From: Thiomicrorhabdus sp. Kp2
GTDB lineage: Bacteria; Pseudomonadota; Gammaproteobacteria; Thiomicrospirales; Thiomicrospiraceae
DNA length: 64,000 nt
Direction of reading: 5' to 3'
Assembly (NCBI RefSeq): GCF_000478585.1
Contig: NZ_ARWI01000001.1
Location: 2,108,001-2,172,000 of the forward strand
The notes below the pieces were generated by a model. That model worked only from the letters and a program-made list of their open reading frames with translations. It was not told the origin of the DNA and ran no database searches. Position numbers and translations under genes: made by a program. Below, in pieces: positions 9,296 through 17,107 of the stretch; positions within the stretch are counted from its first letter, which is position 1; each line of letters begins with the position of its first letter.

Positions 9296-9412
9296 ATGGC
9301 CAGTTTTACACAGATAAAAAAGATTCAGCTTGGCAGAGAGGCTTCTATTTTAGATAATGAACTTTACATTTTAGCCTTAGCTAGAGGGCTAAGACACACT
9401 AAAAATCATTGA
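9296..9412 (+). CDS. Possible small protein of 38 residues
   Basis: A short open frame (starting MASFTQIKKIQLGREASILD) lies in the gap between nrdB and the receiver-like gene. It has a good ribosome-binding site (GAGAGG seven bases before ATG) and stops 27 bases before the next start, as if leading that operon. The composition looks protein-like, with a basic N-terminal half and a hydrophobic patch (LYILALARGLRH). I do not recognise a family, and no function is offered. It could be a leader peptide or chance. Confidence 0.4.
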   Translation: MASFTQIKKIQLGREASILDNELYILALARGLRHTKNH

Positions 9413-9439
9413 GTGTGAAAATAGCAACGAGGAAGTTGA

Positions 9440-9904
9440 GTGACCATTAAAGAGAAGTTAATTTGGCTAAAGGGTAAAAAAATTGCGCTGTGTGAAACCA
9501 ATAAGCAACGTTTTATGCAGGTTAAGAGCTTTTTACAGCGTTATGACATTGAGGTTATTGGTTTGCAAAGTGCGCAAGAGATGTTGGCAGACTTAGAGTC
9601 TCGGCGATATTCAACTCATAGAGTTTTTGTGGCCGTGTTTATTTCAGCCGACCTTGCGATAGCCTTAGAAGCCGCATGGCAGGAGATTACTGCGGTAAAC
9701 CCCAGTATTGCCCAAACACCTTTGATTTTAACGTCAACAATGGAAGAGAGTGAACAAATCAAACCGTTAATCAATAAAGGATATTTCCGTTTCTGTTTAA
9801 GACAACCAATTAGCCCCAAAGCGATGTTAACGGTTTTACGAAAGTTAAACCGCTGGAAAGCCCTGCGAGGGGATATCACACCGGCAGTGACCTTAAACAA
9901 TTAA
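9440..9904 (+). CDS. Receiver-like protein lacking clear phosphorylation residues
   Basis: A 154-residue protein with the alternating pattern of a CheY-like fold: strand KKIALCETN, RFMQVKSFLQRYDIEVIG, a central hydrophobic strand RVFVAVFISAD, then TPLILTSTMEE and a late LRQPISPKAMLTVLRKL where a receiver has its conserved Lys-Pro. The acidic pocket is poor (CET instead of Asp-Asp) and the Lys is replaced by Arg-Gln, so it may be a pseudo-receiver used in protein contacts. Start is GTG at 9440 with GGAAG upstream. There is no kinase beside it. Family assignment rests on fold pattern only. Confidence 0.6.
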   Translation: MTIKEKLIWLKGKKIALCETNKQRFMQVKSFLQRYDIEVIGLQSAQEMLADLESRRYSTHRVFVAVFISADLAIALEAAWQEITAVNPSIAQTPLILTSTMEESEQIKPLINKGYFRFCLRQPISPKAMLTVLRKLNRWKALRGDITPAVTLNN

Positions 9905-9912
9905 AAAAAGTG

Positions 9913-10087
9913 AACCACGAAGACACGAAGGCACGAAGGTTTAAAAAATACTTAAAAATATGAAACGGCCAGATTAAGTCTAAACTTCTACAAATAATTC
10001 CTTCAAATGAAACAGGAGTTAAATTCTAGAATTCTTCGTGCCTTCTCGGCTCTTCAGCCGAGTTCTTTGTTTCGTGTCTTCGTGGTT
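9913..10087. repeat. Mosaic element with CACGAAG inverted ends
   Basis: The segment starts with AACCACGAAGACACGAAG and ends with CGTGTCTTCGTGGTT, its near-complement, and contains a hairpin CTCGGCT/AGCCGAG at 10045-10062. Related elements occur at 16636, 31496, 32432, 47431 and 50581. No reading frame of its own; an open frame at 10007-10228 is a product of the repeat. Confidence 0.8.
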
Positions 10088-10139
10088 AAAACTGTTGTTT
10101 TATCAATCATAAAATGCGCTTACCAATTAATTGTAAAAA

Positions 10140-12095
10140 TTACTCTTCGCCCATTATCATCGCTTCTAAAATTTCCCAGCGCTCAAAGGCGTGTTCTAAC
10201 TCTGTCTCTTTATCACTTAGGGTTTTAAGGGTGGCTTGTACTTTCTCTTCACCTTGCTGGTAAAAATCGGCTTGCGCCATCTGCTCATTTAAGGTTTCTA
10301 ATTCTGCTTCTAAGGTTTCTAATAACTCAGGCAACGCATCGTATTCACGTTGGTCTTTATAGCTGAGTTTTTTAGGTTTTTTAACGTTGTTTGATGCGTT
10401 TGTTTCAAAACTACCAGGCCTGGTAGCTTGTTCAGTTTCAATGGTTGTTGCAGACGTTTTTTGTTCTTTTGGAATAGGTTTGTGTAACGTAGTATATTGC
10501 TCAGGGCGTTGACGTAACCAATCATCATAACCACCCACATATTCATTGACCACGCCAGGGGCGTCAAACACTAAACTGCTGGTACAGACGTTGTTTAAGA
10601 AAGCACGGTCGTGACTTACGATTAACACGGTACCTTGATAGTTCATCAATAACTCTTCAAGCAGTTCTAAAGTTTCAACATCCAGGTCATTGGTTGGTTC
10701 ATCCAAAATCAGGAGGTTAGATGGTTTTGAGAAAACACGAGCCAGCAATAAACGGTTACGCTCTCCACCCGATAGTGATTTGACTTGTTGTCTAGCACGT
10801 TCTGGCGAGAATAAAAAATCGGCCAAATAACTCATCACGTGTTTACGTTGGCCGTTAATTTCGACATGGTCGCTCTCTTCTAACACACTCTCAACTACGG
10901 GTTTGTTTTCATCGAGTTGCGCACGATGTTGGTCAAAATAAGCGATATCGATATTTGTACCGAGTTTTACTGTACCTGAATCGGGTTGTAATTTGCCTAA
11001 AAGCAAAGCCAATAAGGTCGATTTACCACAACCGTTTTCACCAATAATCCCGACTTTATCGCCACGAATAATCAGAGCGCTAAGGTGGCTAACAATCGGC
11101 TTTTTAGGAAAGTTAAAGGTTAAATCTTCAATCTCAAAGACTTGTTTACCCGAATTGGCAGCACGGTTCACTTGTAAGTTGGCCGTACCTTGTTGCGAAC
11201 GGCGAGCTTGATGGGTTTCACGCAGTTTTTCTAAAGCACGTACTCGGCCTTCATTACGGGTACGGCGCGCTTTTATACCTTGACGAATCCACACCTCTTC
11301 TTGCGCGAGTTTTTTATCAAACAGAGCGTTTTGTTTGGCTTCGGCCTCAAGCACTTCGGCTTTGCGTTCTAAGTAGGTGTGGTAATCACACTGCCAGTTG
11401 CTTAAATTACCACGGTCCAGTTCAATAATACGGGTGGCTAGGGCTTGTAAAAAAGCACGGTCGTGGGTAATAAAAATCAGAGAACAGCGAATGTTTTTCA
11501 AAAAGCCTTCTAACCATTGAATGGAGGGAATATCCAAATGGTTAGTTGGCTCATCAAGCAATAACACATCAGGCTCTTGCACTAAGGCCTGGGCTAATAA
11601 TACACGGCGTTTCATCCCGCCCGAAAGCGTAGAAAATTCGCTGTCTTCTGGCAGACCGAGTTTCGAGATAATGGTATCCACTTTTTGTTTAAGCTCCCAA
11701 CCATTTTGCGACTCAATCGCTTGTTGGGTTTTTGTGAATTGTTCTAAAATCTCGTCGCTGTAATTTTGTTCAAGTTGCAGGCTTAATTGATGAAATTGAT
11801 CCAGTAAATGCCCAATATTGCCCATACCATCGGCAATCACGTGAAACACGCTACCTGTGGTGTCGTGCGGTACTTCTTGTTGAAGTTTGGCAATTTTTAC
11901 ACCGTCTTGCACAATGCGTGTGCCGCCATCGGGCAGAATTAAACCTTCAATCACTTTTAATAAGCTCGATTTCCCTTCACCATTACGGCCAACAATACAG
12001 ACACGCTCATTCGGTTCAAGTTGAAAAGAGATTTTATCGAGCAGAGGCGCGGCACCAAAGCTGAGTGAGATATCGCGTAAAAATAGAAGGGCCAT
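10140..12095 (-). CDS. uup: ABC-F ATPase Uup
   Basis: A 651-residue soluble protein with two ABC domains and no membrane segment. The first has GRNGEGKSS, LSGGMKRRVLLAQAL and LLLDEPTNHLD; the second has GENGCGKST, LSGGERNRLLLARVF and LILDEPTNDLD. Between them lies the charged ABC-F linker, and the C-terminus is a coiled coil (about residues 570-645) rich in Glu/Leu/Gln, typical of Uup. Known Uup acts on ribosomes and affects precise transposon excision. An ACCAGGCCTGGT palindrome falls at about residue 558, in the loose linker before the coiled coil, encoding RPG. Confidence 0.93.
   Translation of the reverse strand: MALLFLRDISLSFGAAPLLDKISFQLEPNERVCIVGRNGEGKSSLLKVIEGLILPDGGTRIVQDGVKIAKLQQEVPHDTTGSVFHVIADGMGNIGHLLDQFHQLSLQLEQNYSDEILEQFTKTQQAIESQNGWELKQKVDTIISKLGLPEDSEFSTLSGGMKRRVLLAQALVQEPDVLLLDEPTNHLDIPSIQWLEGFLKNIRCSLIFITHDRAFLQALATRIIELDRGNLSNWQCDYHTYLERKAEVLEAEAKQNALFDKKLAQEEVWIRQGIKARRTRNEGRVRALEKLRETHQARRSQQGTANLQVNRAANSGKQVFEIEDLTFNFPKKPIVSHLSALIIRGDKVGIIGENGCGKSTLLALLLGKLQPDSGTVKLGTNIDIAYFDQHRAQLDENKPVVESVLEESDHVEINGQRKHVMSYLADFLFSPERARQQVKSLSGGERNRLLLARVFSKPSNLLILDEPTNDLDVETLELLEELLMNYQGTVLIVSHDRAFLNNVCTSSLVFDAPGVVNEYVGGYDDWLRQRPEQYTTLHKPIPKEQKTSATTIETEQATRPGSFETNASNNVKKPKKLSYKDQREYDALPELLETLEAELETLNEQMAQADFYQQGEEKVQATLKTLSDKETELEHAFERWEILEAMIMGEE
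10413..10424. repeat. ACCAGGCCTGGT palindrome, exact copy (inside uup)
   Basis: Exact 12-mer, extended to 16 bp (10411-10426, CTACC...GGTAG), inside the linker before the Uup coiled coil; read as RPG. Confidence 0.95.
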
Positions 12096-12161
12096 AGGTG
12101 TATCGCTTTCGTTTGTAAAAGGTTAAGTTGAAGGAAATTAGACTAAATTAGACTAATTTTT

Positions 12162-12899
12162 TTAATTTTTTAAAATTTCAGCAATCAAGTTTTGACTGGA
12201 CTGGATATTATAGCGGTTAAGTGTGCAGTCGGTGTTTTCAATCGTACTGTTCTGCCAAAAATTGATGACTTGTTGGGTTTCTGCAGTGGGAACGGGTTTG
12301 CCATTACTGTGCGTTTGATTCCATTGATACCACAAATTAAAAATTACCAGGCCTGGTGAATTGATATTTTGCCAAAGGTTTTCTTGAAGCTGTTTATCAC
12401 TCAGCTCAGAAGGCAAACCGTTGGCATCAAAAATATCCACAATAATCACATCATAGTGCTGGGCGTTGTCTTTAAGGTTTTCCAAATTATTTTCAGCCAT
12501 AAAAGTAATCGCATCTTCACACACGACCTCAATTTCTGGCTCATTAGGCAAATGAAAATAGTTGTAAGCGCAGTCAATCACCGCTTGGCGAAGTTCGACC
12601 ACAGTCAGTTGAATATTGGGTAGCGTATGAAACAGATGGTGCGCCATAGAACCGCCACCCATACCAAGCATTAACACTCGCAAGTTCTGTTCTTTTTTAT
12701 GCTGATTGGCAAAGGCCAATACCCGCTCAATTATTTTTTCTTGATATTCAAAGTTAAGTGTCATTGGCGCATTTAAATACAAACAGCTTTGTTCAATCGG
12801 TGAGTCAAAATACAGTTTACGAGTAGAACGATTTTGTACCACTTCAATTAGGCCGTATTCGTCACGCACGCTATGAATGGTCATACCGTCATATTTCAT
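12162..12899 (-). CDS. Spermidine-synthase-like methyltransferase-fold protein
   Basis: A 245-residue protein of the spermidine synthase superfamily. It has the nucleotide-binding loop LRVLMLGMGGGSMAHHL, the acidic strand end VVELRQAVIDCA, and the DVIIVDIFDANGLPSEL segment where the catalytic Asp sits in aminopropyltransferases. It is shorter than true SpeE and such proteins are often unassigned. It overlaps the upstream thioredoxin-like gene by four bases, so the two are one unit. An exact ACCAGGCCTGGT encodes PGLV in the strand NSPGLVIFNL. I would not claim spermidine synthesis without the polyamine-site residues being checked. Confidence 0.75.
   Translation of the reverse strand: MKYDGMTIHSVRDEYGLIEVVQNRSTRKLYFDSPIEQSCLYLNAPMTLNFEYQEKIIERVLAFANQHKKEQNLRVLMLGMGGGSMAHHLFHTLPNIQLTVVELRQAVIDCAYNYFHLPNEPEIEVVCEDAITFMAENNLENLKDNAQHYDVIIVDIFDANGLPSELSDKQLQENLWQNINSPGLVIFNLWYQWNQTHSNGKPVPTAETQQVINFWQNSTIENTDCTLNRYNIQSSQNLIAEILKN
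12346..12357. repeat. ACCAGGCCTGGT palindrome, exact copy (inside CDS)
   Basis: Exact 12-mer in the spermidine-synthase-like gene, read in frame as PGLV within a hydrophobic strand. Confidence 0.95.
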
Positions 12900-13492
12900 T
12901 GTGCGCTCTCTTGGTTTTTATTTAAACCTGCCCACCAAAGGCGCAAACGTAAGCCCCAAGCGGTAGTAAAGCCGACTTCTACAAAGGCGATATTGCCTTG
13001 TGGGTCAATAATGAAATCGGCAGGCACCGCTTTAGCACCGAATGTTTTTAACCACTTACCCTCTAAATCGTTGACAATAAAATTGGGGTTCATCTCATTC
13101 TCTGATGCATAAGTCAGCAACTGTTCGTCATCGGCTGATTGGGTGGCAATATTGATTACCGCAAAATCTTTGGCAATCTCTTCAACACCGCCTTTGCTCA
13201 CGCTGCAAATTGGGCACCAGGTTGCCCAAATATGCACTAAAACAGGTTTGCCTTGTTGGTTAAACGCCTGTAAATCTAAGGTCTTGCCTGTAATGGAGGT
13301 TACCTGCATTTTGGGGGCTTGACCATGAATCACATCACCTTGCATATAGGGACGAATCGTAAGAAAAACACCTGTAAAAATAACCGCCCATACTATGTTT
13401 TTAAACCAATTTTTTTGCCATAATTTTGGTTTTTTTGGTTTTTTTGGTTTTTGCTCTTTTGGTGTGTCGGTTTGGTTATTGGGAGATGGCAT
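12896..13492 (-). CDS. Membrane-anchored thioredoxin-like protein (ScsD/TlpA type)
   Basis: A 198-residue protein: a Lys/Pro-rich cytoplasmic N-terminus (QKPKKPKKPKLWQK, encoded by a repetitive T/G tract), one hydrophobic anchor near residues 32-48, then a periplasmic thioredoxin fold. The active site is WATWCPIC, the CPIC form seen in ScsD-like proteins, and the cis-Pro region is KAVPADFIIDPQG. It would act in periplasmic thiol reduction or oxidation, for example of cytochrome c apoproteins or metal-stress proteins. It leads a two-gene unit with the spermidine-synthase-like gene (four-base overlap). Confidence 0.87.
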   Translation of the reverse strand: MPSPNNQTDTPKEQKPKKPKKPKLWQKNWFKNIVWAVIFTGVFLTIRPYMQGDVIHGQAPKMQVTSITGKTLDLQAFNQQGKPVLVHIWATWCPICSVSKGGVEEIAKDFAVINIATQSADDEQLLTYASENEMNPNFIVNDLEGKWLKTFGAKAVPADFIIDPQGNIAFVEVGFTTAWGLRLRLWWAGLNKNQESAQ

Positions 13493-13605
13493 GCCTATAT
13501 CCTGTTTGTTTTTTATAAAATGCGGTTTGATTTCATCCGTGTAAATGAAATATTCGGGTTAAGATATCGCACATTATAAAGGCTAAGTTGTAAAGGAATA
13601 ATCTA

Positions 13606-14235
13606 ATGGAAGCAAATTTTTGGCACGATATGTGGGCTAGCGGTGTAGTGGGTTTTCAACAGCCTGATGTAAATGGTTATTTAAAAAATCATTGGTCAAA
13701 ATTAAAGCTTAATGGCAGCGAAAATGTACTGGTTCCATTGTGCGGGAAATCACTTGATATGATTTGGCTAGCGCAACAAGGCCATTCTGTTTTGGGTATT
13801 GAATTGAGTCCTAAAGCGTTGGCTGAGTTTTTGGCTGAAAACAAATTGAATGCAGAGGCAATTGAACAGGGCAATCATTGCGGATACAAAATGCCAGATA
13901 TGACGCTGTTATGTGGCGATTTTTTTCATTTAACTGCTGAGCAGTGTGCGGATATTCATGTGGTGTATGACCGAGCGGCCTTAGTCGCTCTTCCTCCCAA
14001 AATGCGTGAACAATACGTTGCCCATTTACAGGCGATTTTACCTAAAGGCAGCCAGTTTTTATTGGTGACCATGGAGTATGACCAAAACAAAATGCCAGGG
14101 CCACCATTTTCAGTTTCAGAGTCAGAAGTGATGGAGTTGTTTAGCCCTTTTGCTAGTGTGAACAAAGTGGAAGAGGTGGCTTTTAGTCGTAAAGGAATCA
14201 ATGCGTTAGAGAAGGTATTTATTATTCAAGCGTAG
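13606..14235 (+). CDS. tpm: Thiopurine S-methyltransferase family protein
   Basis: A 209-residue protein matching bacterial TPMT: N-terminus FWHDMWASGVVGFQQPDVN, SAM-binding VLVPLCGKSLDMIWLAQQGH, then VLGIELSPKALAEFL, and later YDRAALVALPPKMR. Bacterial members methylate thiopurines and also selenium or tellurium compounds to volatile products. The start follows AAAGGAATAATCT. It is convergent with yrfG, with an ACCAGGCCTGGT palindrome in the gap. The natural substrate is not known. Confidence 0.95.
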   Translation: MEANFWHDMWASGVVGFQQPDVNGYLKNHWSKLKLNGSENVLVPLCGKSLDMIWLAQQGHSVLGIELSPKALAEFLAENKLNAEAIEQGNHCGYKMPDMTLLCGDFFHLTAEQCADIHVVYDRAALVALPPKMREQYVAHLQAILPKGSQFLLVTMEYDQNKMPGPPFSVSESEVMELFSPFASVNKVEEVAFSRKGINALEKVFIIQA

Positions 14236-14252
14236 TGGATTATTTTGAATCT

Positions 14253-14264
14253 ACCAGGCCTGGT
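14253..14264. repeat. ACCAGGCCTGGT palindrome, exact copy (intergenic, convergent)
   Basis: Exact 12-mer within an 18-bp palindrome (14250-14267) between convergent tpm and yrfG, where it could fold as a bidirectional terminator hairpin. Confidence 0.95.
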
Positions 14265-14300
14265 AGAATGTTTTGTTCAGGATGGTAAAGTCAAAAAAAA

Positions 14301-14981
14301 CTACGGCATAATTTCAGAATAACGTTCAAAACTCGGGAAGTCTTTTGGGTCAATCGCATCCAGTTTTGGGCTAACAAAAGTGGCACAGAGTAGGTGTCTA
14401 ATACCGTAATTTTGTGCCGTGGTTAATGCGTGGATATTGTCATCAATTAATAGCGTGGTTTTTGGATTGTAAGGTTTCACTTTTTGAATCTCAGACCAGA
14501 TAGTAATGTCTTCTTTAGGCATGCCAAAATCGTGTGCAGAAATCAGTTTATCAAAATAAGCACCGATTTCTGTCATCTCTAGCTTAATGGCTAAGCTATC
14601 TCGGTGGGCATTGGTAACCATAATGACGGTTTTATTTTGTTTTTTTAGAAACGCTAAAAAGTCCATGACTTCTGGGTGCACTTTAATTTGATGGCGAAGT
14701 TCGCGTTTTAATTCAGCAATCGGTAAATCCAGGGTTTCTGTCCAATAATCTAAGCAGTACCAATTAAGCGTGCCTGTTTGCGAATGAATTTTGTTATGAA
14801 TCAGCTCTTTGGCATGTTCAACAGAAACCGTATTTTTATCCGCATACGCTTGTGGAATGACATCCATCCAAAAGTGCCAGTCAAAGTGTAAATCGAGCAG
14901 CGTGCCGTCCATATCAAGCAGTACGGTTTCAATATTTGACCAGTCAATTAAAGTGTTTGTTGGCGTTTGCTGCATTGGCAA
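14301..14981 (-). CDS. yrfG: HAD-family GMP/IMP nucleotidase
   Basis: A 226-residue haloacid-dehalogenase hydrolase close in length to E. coli YrfG (222). Motif I is LLDMDGTLLDLHFDWHFW, motif II VIMVTNAH, motif III Lys lies near MPKEDITIW and motif IV is TLLIDDN. The LHFDWHFWMDVIPQAYA stretch is diagnostic of YrfG, which removes phosphate from GMP and IMP. A start two codons later (ATG at 14975) is equally possible. It is convergent with tpm and divergent from nudE, a common YrfG neighbour in gammaproteobacteria. Confidence 0.93.
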   Translation of the reverse strand: MPMQQTPTNTLIDWSNIETVLLDMDGTLLDLHFDWHFWMDVIPQAYADKNTVSVEHAKELIHNKIHSQTGTLNWYCLDYWTETLDLPIAELKRELRHQIKVHPEVMDFLAFLKKQNKTVIMVTNAHRDSLAIKLEMTEIGAYFDKLISAHDFGMPKEDITIWSEIQKVKPYNPKTTLLIDDNIHALTTAQNYGIRHLLCATFVSPKLDAIDPKDFPSFERYSEIMP

Positions 14982-15106
14982 TGTTTATCCCTTAGCGTAT
15001 GATGAATGAGTATCAGAGTGTACAAAATTATTTTAATTATTTAAACAGTTACGTTTTAATTTAGTGTGTGTTGTTGCGCCATTTATCAAACGTCAGGTTA
15101 ATACGA

Positions 15107-15667
15107 ATGTCTAAAAAATCGTCTAAAAAAACACCTACCATTCTAGCGGAAAACATTGCAATACAATCGCGGATTTTTACTGTGCAATCGCAAGAAATTG
15201 AGTTTTCAAATGGCACACAAGTTATTTATGAACGTCTGTTAGGCAGTGAAGACGGTGCGGTGTTGATTATACCGTTATTAGAAGATGACCATATTTTACT
15301 GATTCGCGAATATGGTGCGGGGGTTGGGCGTTATGAACTGGGGTTTCCAAAGGGTAAAATCGACCCAGGTGAGAGCTGGAAAGAGGCGAGTATTCGAGAA
15401 AGCCAAGAAGAGATTGGCCATTTGCCTGCAGAAGTAAAACTGCTCGATTCAGTCAGCTTGGCAGCGGGTTATATGACGCATGTTACTCATATTGTGTTGG
15501 CAACTGGGCTTTCGCTTCAAGACGCAGAAGGCGATGAACCCGAACCGCTTGAGGTGGTGAAATGGCACCTGTCTGACTGGCATGCTTTACTAGAACATCC
15601 CGACTTTAGTGAAGGGCGCGCTTATGCCGCTTTAATGCTTTTACTGAAAGAACGTAATTACATCTAA
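15107..15667 (+). CDS. nudE: ADP compounds hydrolase NudE (NUDIX)
   Basis: A 186-residue protein from the ATG at 15107, the same length as E. coli NudE; a GTG at 15068 would add 13 unlikely residues. The NUDIX box is complete: GKIDPGESWKEASI followed by RESQEEIG. Upstream, LLIREYGAGVGRYELGFPKG and downstream AAGYMTHVTHIVLATGL fit NudE, which hydrolyses ADP-ribose, NADH and Ap3A-type compounds. It is followed after 29 bases by cysQ, a common pairing, so they are probably one operon clearing nucleotide by-products. Confidence 0.94.
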   Translation: MSKKSSKKTPTILAENIAIQSRIFTVQSQEIEFSNGTQVIYERLLGSEDGAVLIIPLLEDDHILLIREYGAGVGRYELGFPKGKIDPGESWKEASIRESQEEIGHLPAEVKLLDSVSLAAGYMTHVTHIVLATGLSLQDAEGDEPEPLEVVKWHLSDWHALLEHPDFSEGRAYAALMLLLKERNYI

Positions 15668-15696
15668 TCATCCAAATAAATAAATGTAGGAATATC

Positions 15697-16602
15697 ATGT
15701 CGGACTCCTCTTTACCGTTAGAAAAATGGTTACCGCAAGTTTGCGAGATTGCGTACAACGCAGGCCAATTGATTTCTGAATATTATCACCAAGACGAAGA
15801 GGTGGATATTGAATCAAAAGCGGATGGCTCACCAGTCACAGAGGCCGATAAAGCGGCAGATGATTTAATTTGTTATGCCCTGCAAAAGCTGACGCCAAAT
15901 ATTCCCTTGGTAACCGAAGAGAGTGTTGAGCGAGTGCCATTTGAAGAACGCCAGGCCTGGTCAACCTATTGGTTGGTTGATCCATTAGATGGTACGAAAG
16001 AGTTTATTGCTAATACAGGGGAATACAGTGTGAATATTGCATTGATTCATAACCACCACCCTGTATTAGGGGTGGTTTATGGTACTGAGTTGGGGAATAT
16101 GTATTTTGCAATTCAACAACCAGAGAGACTGAATAACGGAATGCAACAAGCGAGTCGGGTGGCTAAGTTAGAAAACTTAATGCCAAGCAACCTTAAGCTA
16201 AAACTCGATTGGCCTGCTGTGCTTGAACAAGCGATAAGCATACAAGTGAAGCCTTTGCCTGACGAGGGCTCTGCTTGTAAAGTGGCCGTGAGCCGAAGAC
16301 ACGGCGGCGCTTTGCAACGATTTATGGGGCAGCTAGGTCACTGCACAACCGTTAAAATGGGCTCTGCACTTAAAACCTGTTTAGTGGCTGAAGGTAAAGT
16401 AGATGTTTACCCTCGTTTTGGTCCAACCTCTTTATGGGATACTGCAGCAGCCCAATGTATTTTGGAAGCAGCAGGGGGCGCAGTCCTAAATGCCGCAGGC
16501 CACCCGTTAGAATATATACAAACAGAATCATTGCTTAACCCATTTTTTATTGCCGTAAACGACAAAAACTACAACTGGCCAGCTTTTCCAGAAGTAATGT
16601 AA
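15697..16602 (+). CDS. cysQ: 3'(2'),5'-bisphosphate nucleotidase CysQ
   Basis: A 301-residue inositol-monophosphatase-superfamily protein. Metal ligands are in SPVTEADKAADDLI, VTEESVERVP, WLVDPLDGTKEFI and SLWDTAAAQCILEAAGG. It is about 50 residues longer than E. coli CysQ, mainly through an insertion around residues 145-190 (ERLNNGMQQASRVAKLENL). CysQ removes 3'-phosphate from PAP and PAPS left by sulfate assimilation. A one-mismatch ACCAGGCCTGGT copy (15950-15961) encodes QAW in ERQAWSTYW. It forms a likely operon with nudE. Confidence 0.94.
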   Translation: MSDSSLPLEKWLPQVCEIAYNAGQLISEYYHQDEEVDIESKADGSPVTEADKAADDLICYALQKLTPNIPLVTEESVERVPFEERQAWSTYWLVDPLDGTKEFIANTGEYSVNIALIHNHHPVLGVVYGTELGNMYFAIQQPERLNNGMQQASRVAKLENLMPSNLKLKLDWPAVLEQAISIQVKPLPDEGSACKVAVSRRHGGALQRFMGQLGHCTTVKMGSALKTCLVAEGKVDVYPRFGPTSLWDTAAAQCILEAAGGAVLNAAGHPLEYIQTESLLNPFFIAVNDKNYNWPAFPEVM

Positions 16603-16635
16603 CAACTTACAGTACAAAAAATTACATAGAAAGTT

Positions 16636-16804
16636 AACCACGAAGACATGAAACAAAGAACTCGGCTGCAGAGCCGAGAAGGCACGAAGGTTTTTATATT
16701 AAATAAGCTCCATAACCAAATCGACATTGAGAGCAAAGCAGACTAGAAACCACCCACCAGGCCTGGAATGTTTAAAAAACTTCGTGTCTTAGTGCCTTCG
16801 TGGT
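16636..16804. repeat. Mosaic element with CACGAAG inverted ends
   Basis: Starts AACCACGAAGACATGAA, ends with CTTAGTGCCTTCGTGGT, and contains a CTCGGCTGCAGAGCCGAG hairpin. An 11-of-12 copy of the ACCAGGCCTGGT palindrome lies inside it at 16756. A short REP-like ATTGCGAGCAAAGCGAAGCA follows at 16831. The 16603-17107 gap holds no gene, only this element, the palindrome at 16930, the nrdA terminator and a hairpin element. Confidence 0.8.
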
Positions 16805-16929
16805 GAATTTATTTTTAAATAAAAATCGTCATTGCGAGCAAAGCGAAGCAATCTACAAAAAACACACGTTATTATCTGGCTTGACCCGATAATCTTCTTA
16901 AAAACTCAGCACAAATCAAATAGACATTT

Positions 16930-16941
16930 ACCAGGCCTGGT
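16930..16941. repeat. ACCAGGCCTGGT palindrome, exact copy (intergenic)
   Basis: Exact 12-mer, extended as TTACCAGGCCTGGTAA, 19 bases beyond the nrdA terminator. Confidence 0.95.
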
Positions 16942-16960
16942 AATTTTAAAAACCCAATAA

Positions 16961-16990
16961 AAAAGCGATTGAAGTTAAACCAATCGCTTT
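16961..16990 (-). terminator. Rho-independent terminator of nrdA
   Basis: On the minus strand AAAGCGATTG pairs with CAATCGCTTTT around a nine-base loop, followed by TTTTATTG. Confidence 0.8.
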
Positions 16991-17020
16991 CTTAAAATTT
17001 ATCACTTTAAACAGAGTATT

Positions 17021-17100
17021 TTTGCTCAAAATCAAGGCGGTTACCAGCGAAGTTTACATGTGTAAACGAGCTGTTAACCAACGCTGAGTTTGGGCAAAAA
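17021..17100. repeat. Large imperfect hairpin element after nrdA
   Basis: A roughly 80-base imperfect palindrome centred on GTTTACATGTGTAAAC, with boxes CAAGGCGG on one side and CAACGCTG on the other and ends TTTTTGC/GCAAAAA. It has the same plan as elements after rlmH (58398) and rpsT (61859), although the arm sequences differ. Confidence 0.7.
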
Positions 17101-17107
17101 GGCCTGT

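Noticed and set aside
10007-10228. Open frame of 73 codons after the receiver-like gene
   Set aside because: Runs through a CACGAAG repeat and into the opposite-strand uup 3' end; no coding character.
16603-17107. tRNA or small RNA gene in the gap
   Set aside because: No cloverleaf or T-loop GTTCRANTC context; the gap is explained by a repeat, a palindrome, the nrdA terminator and a hairpin.
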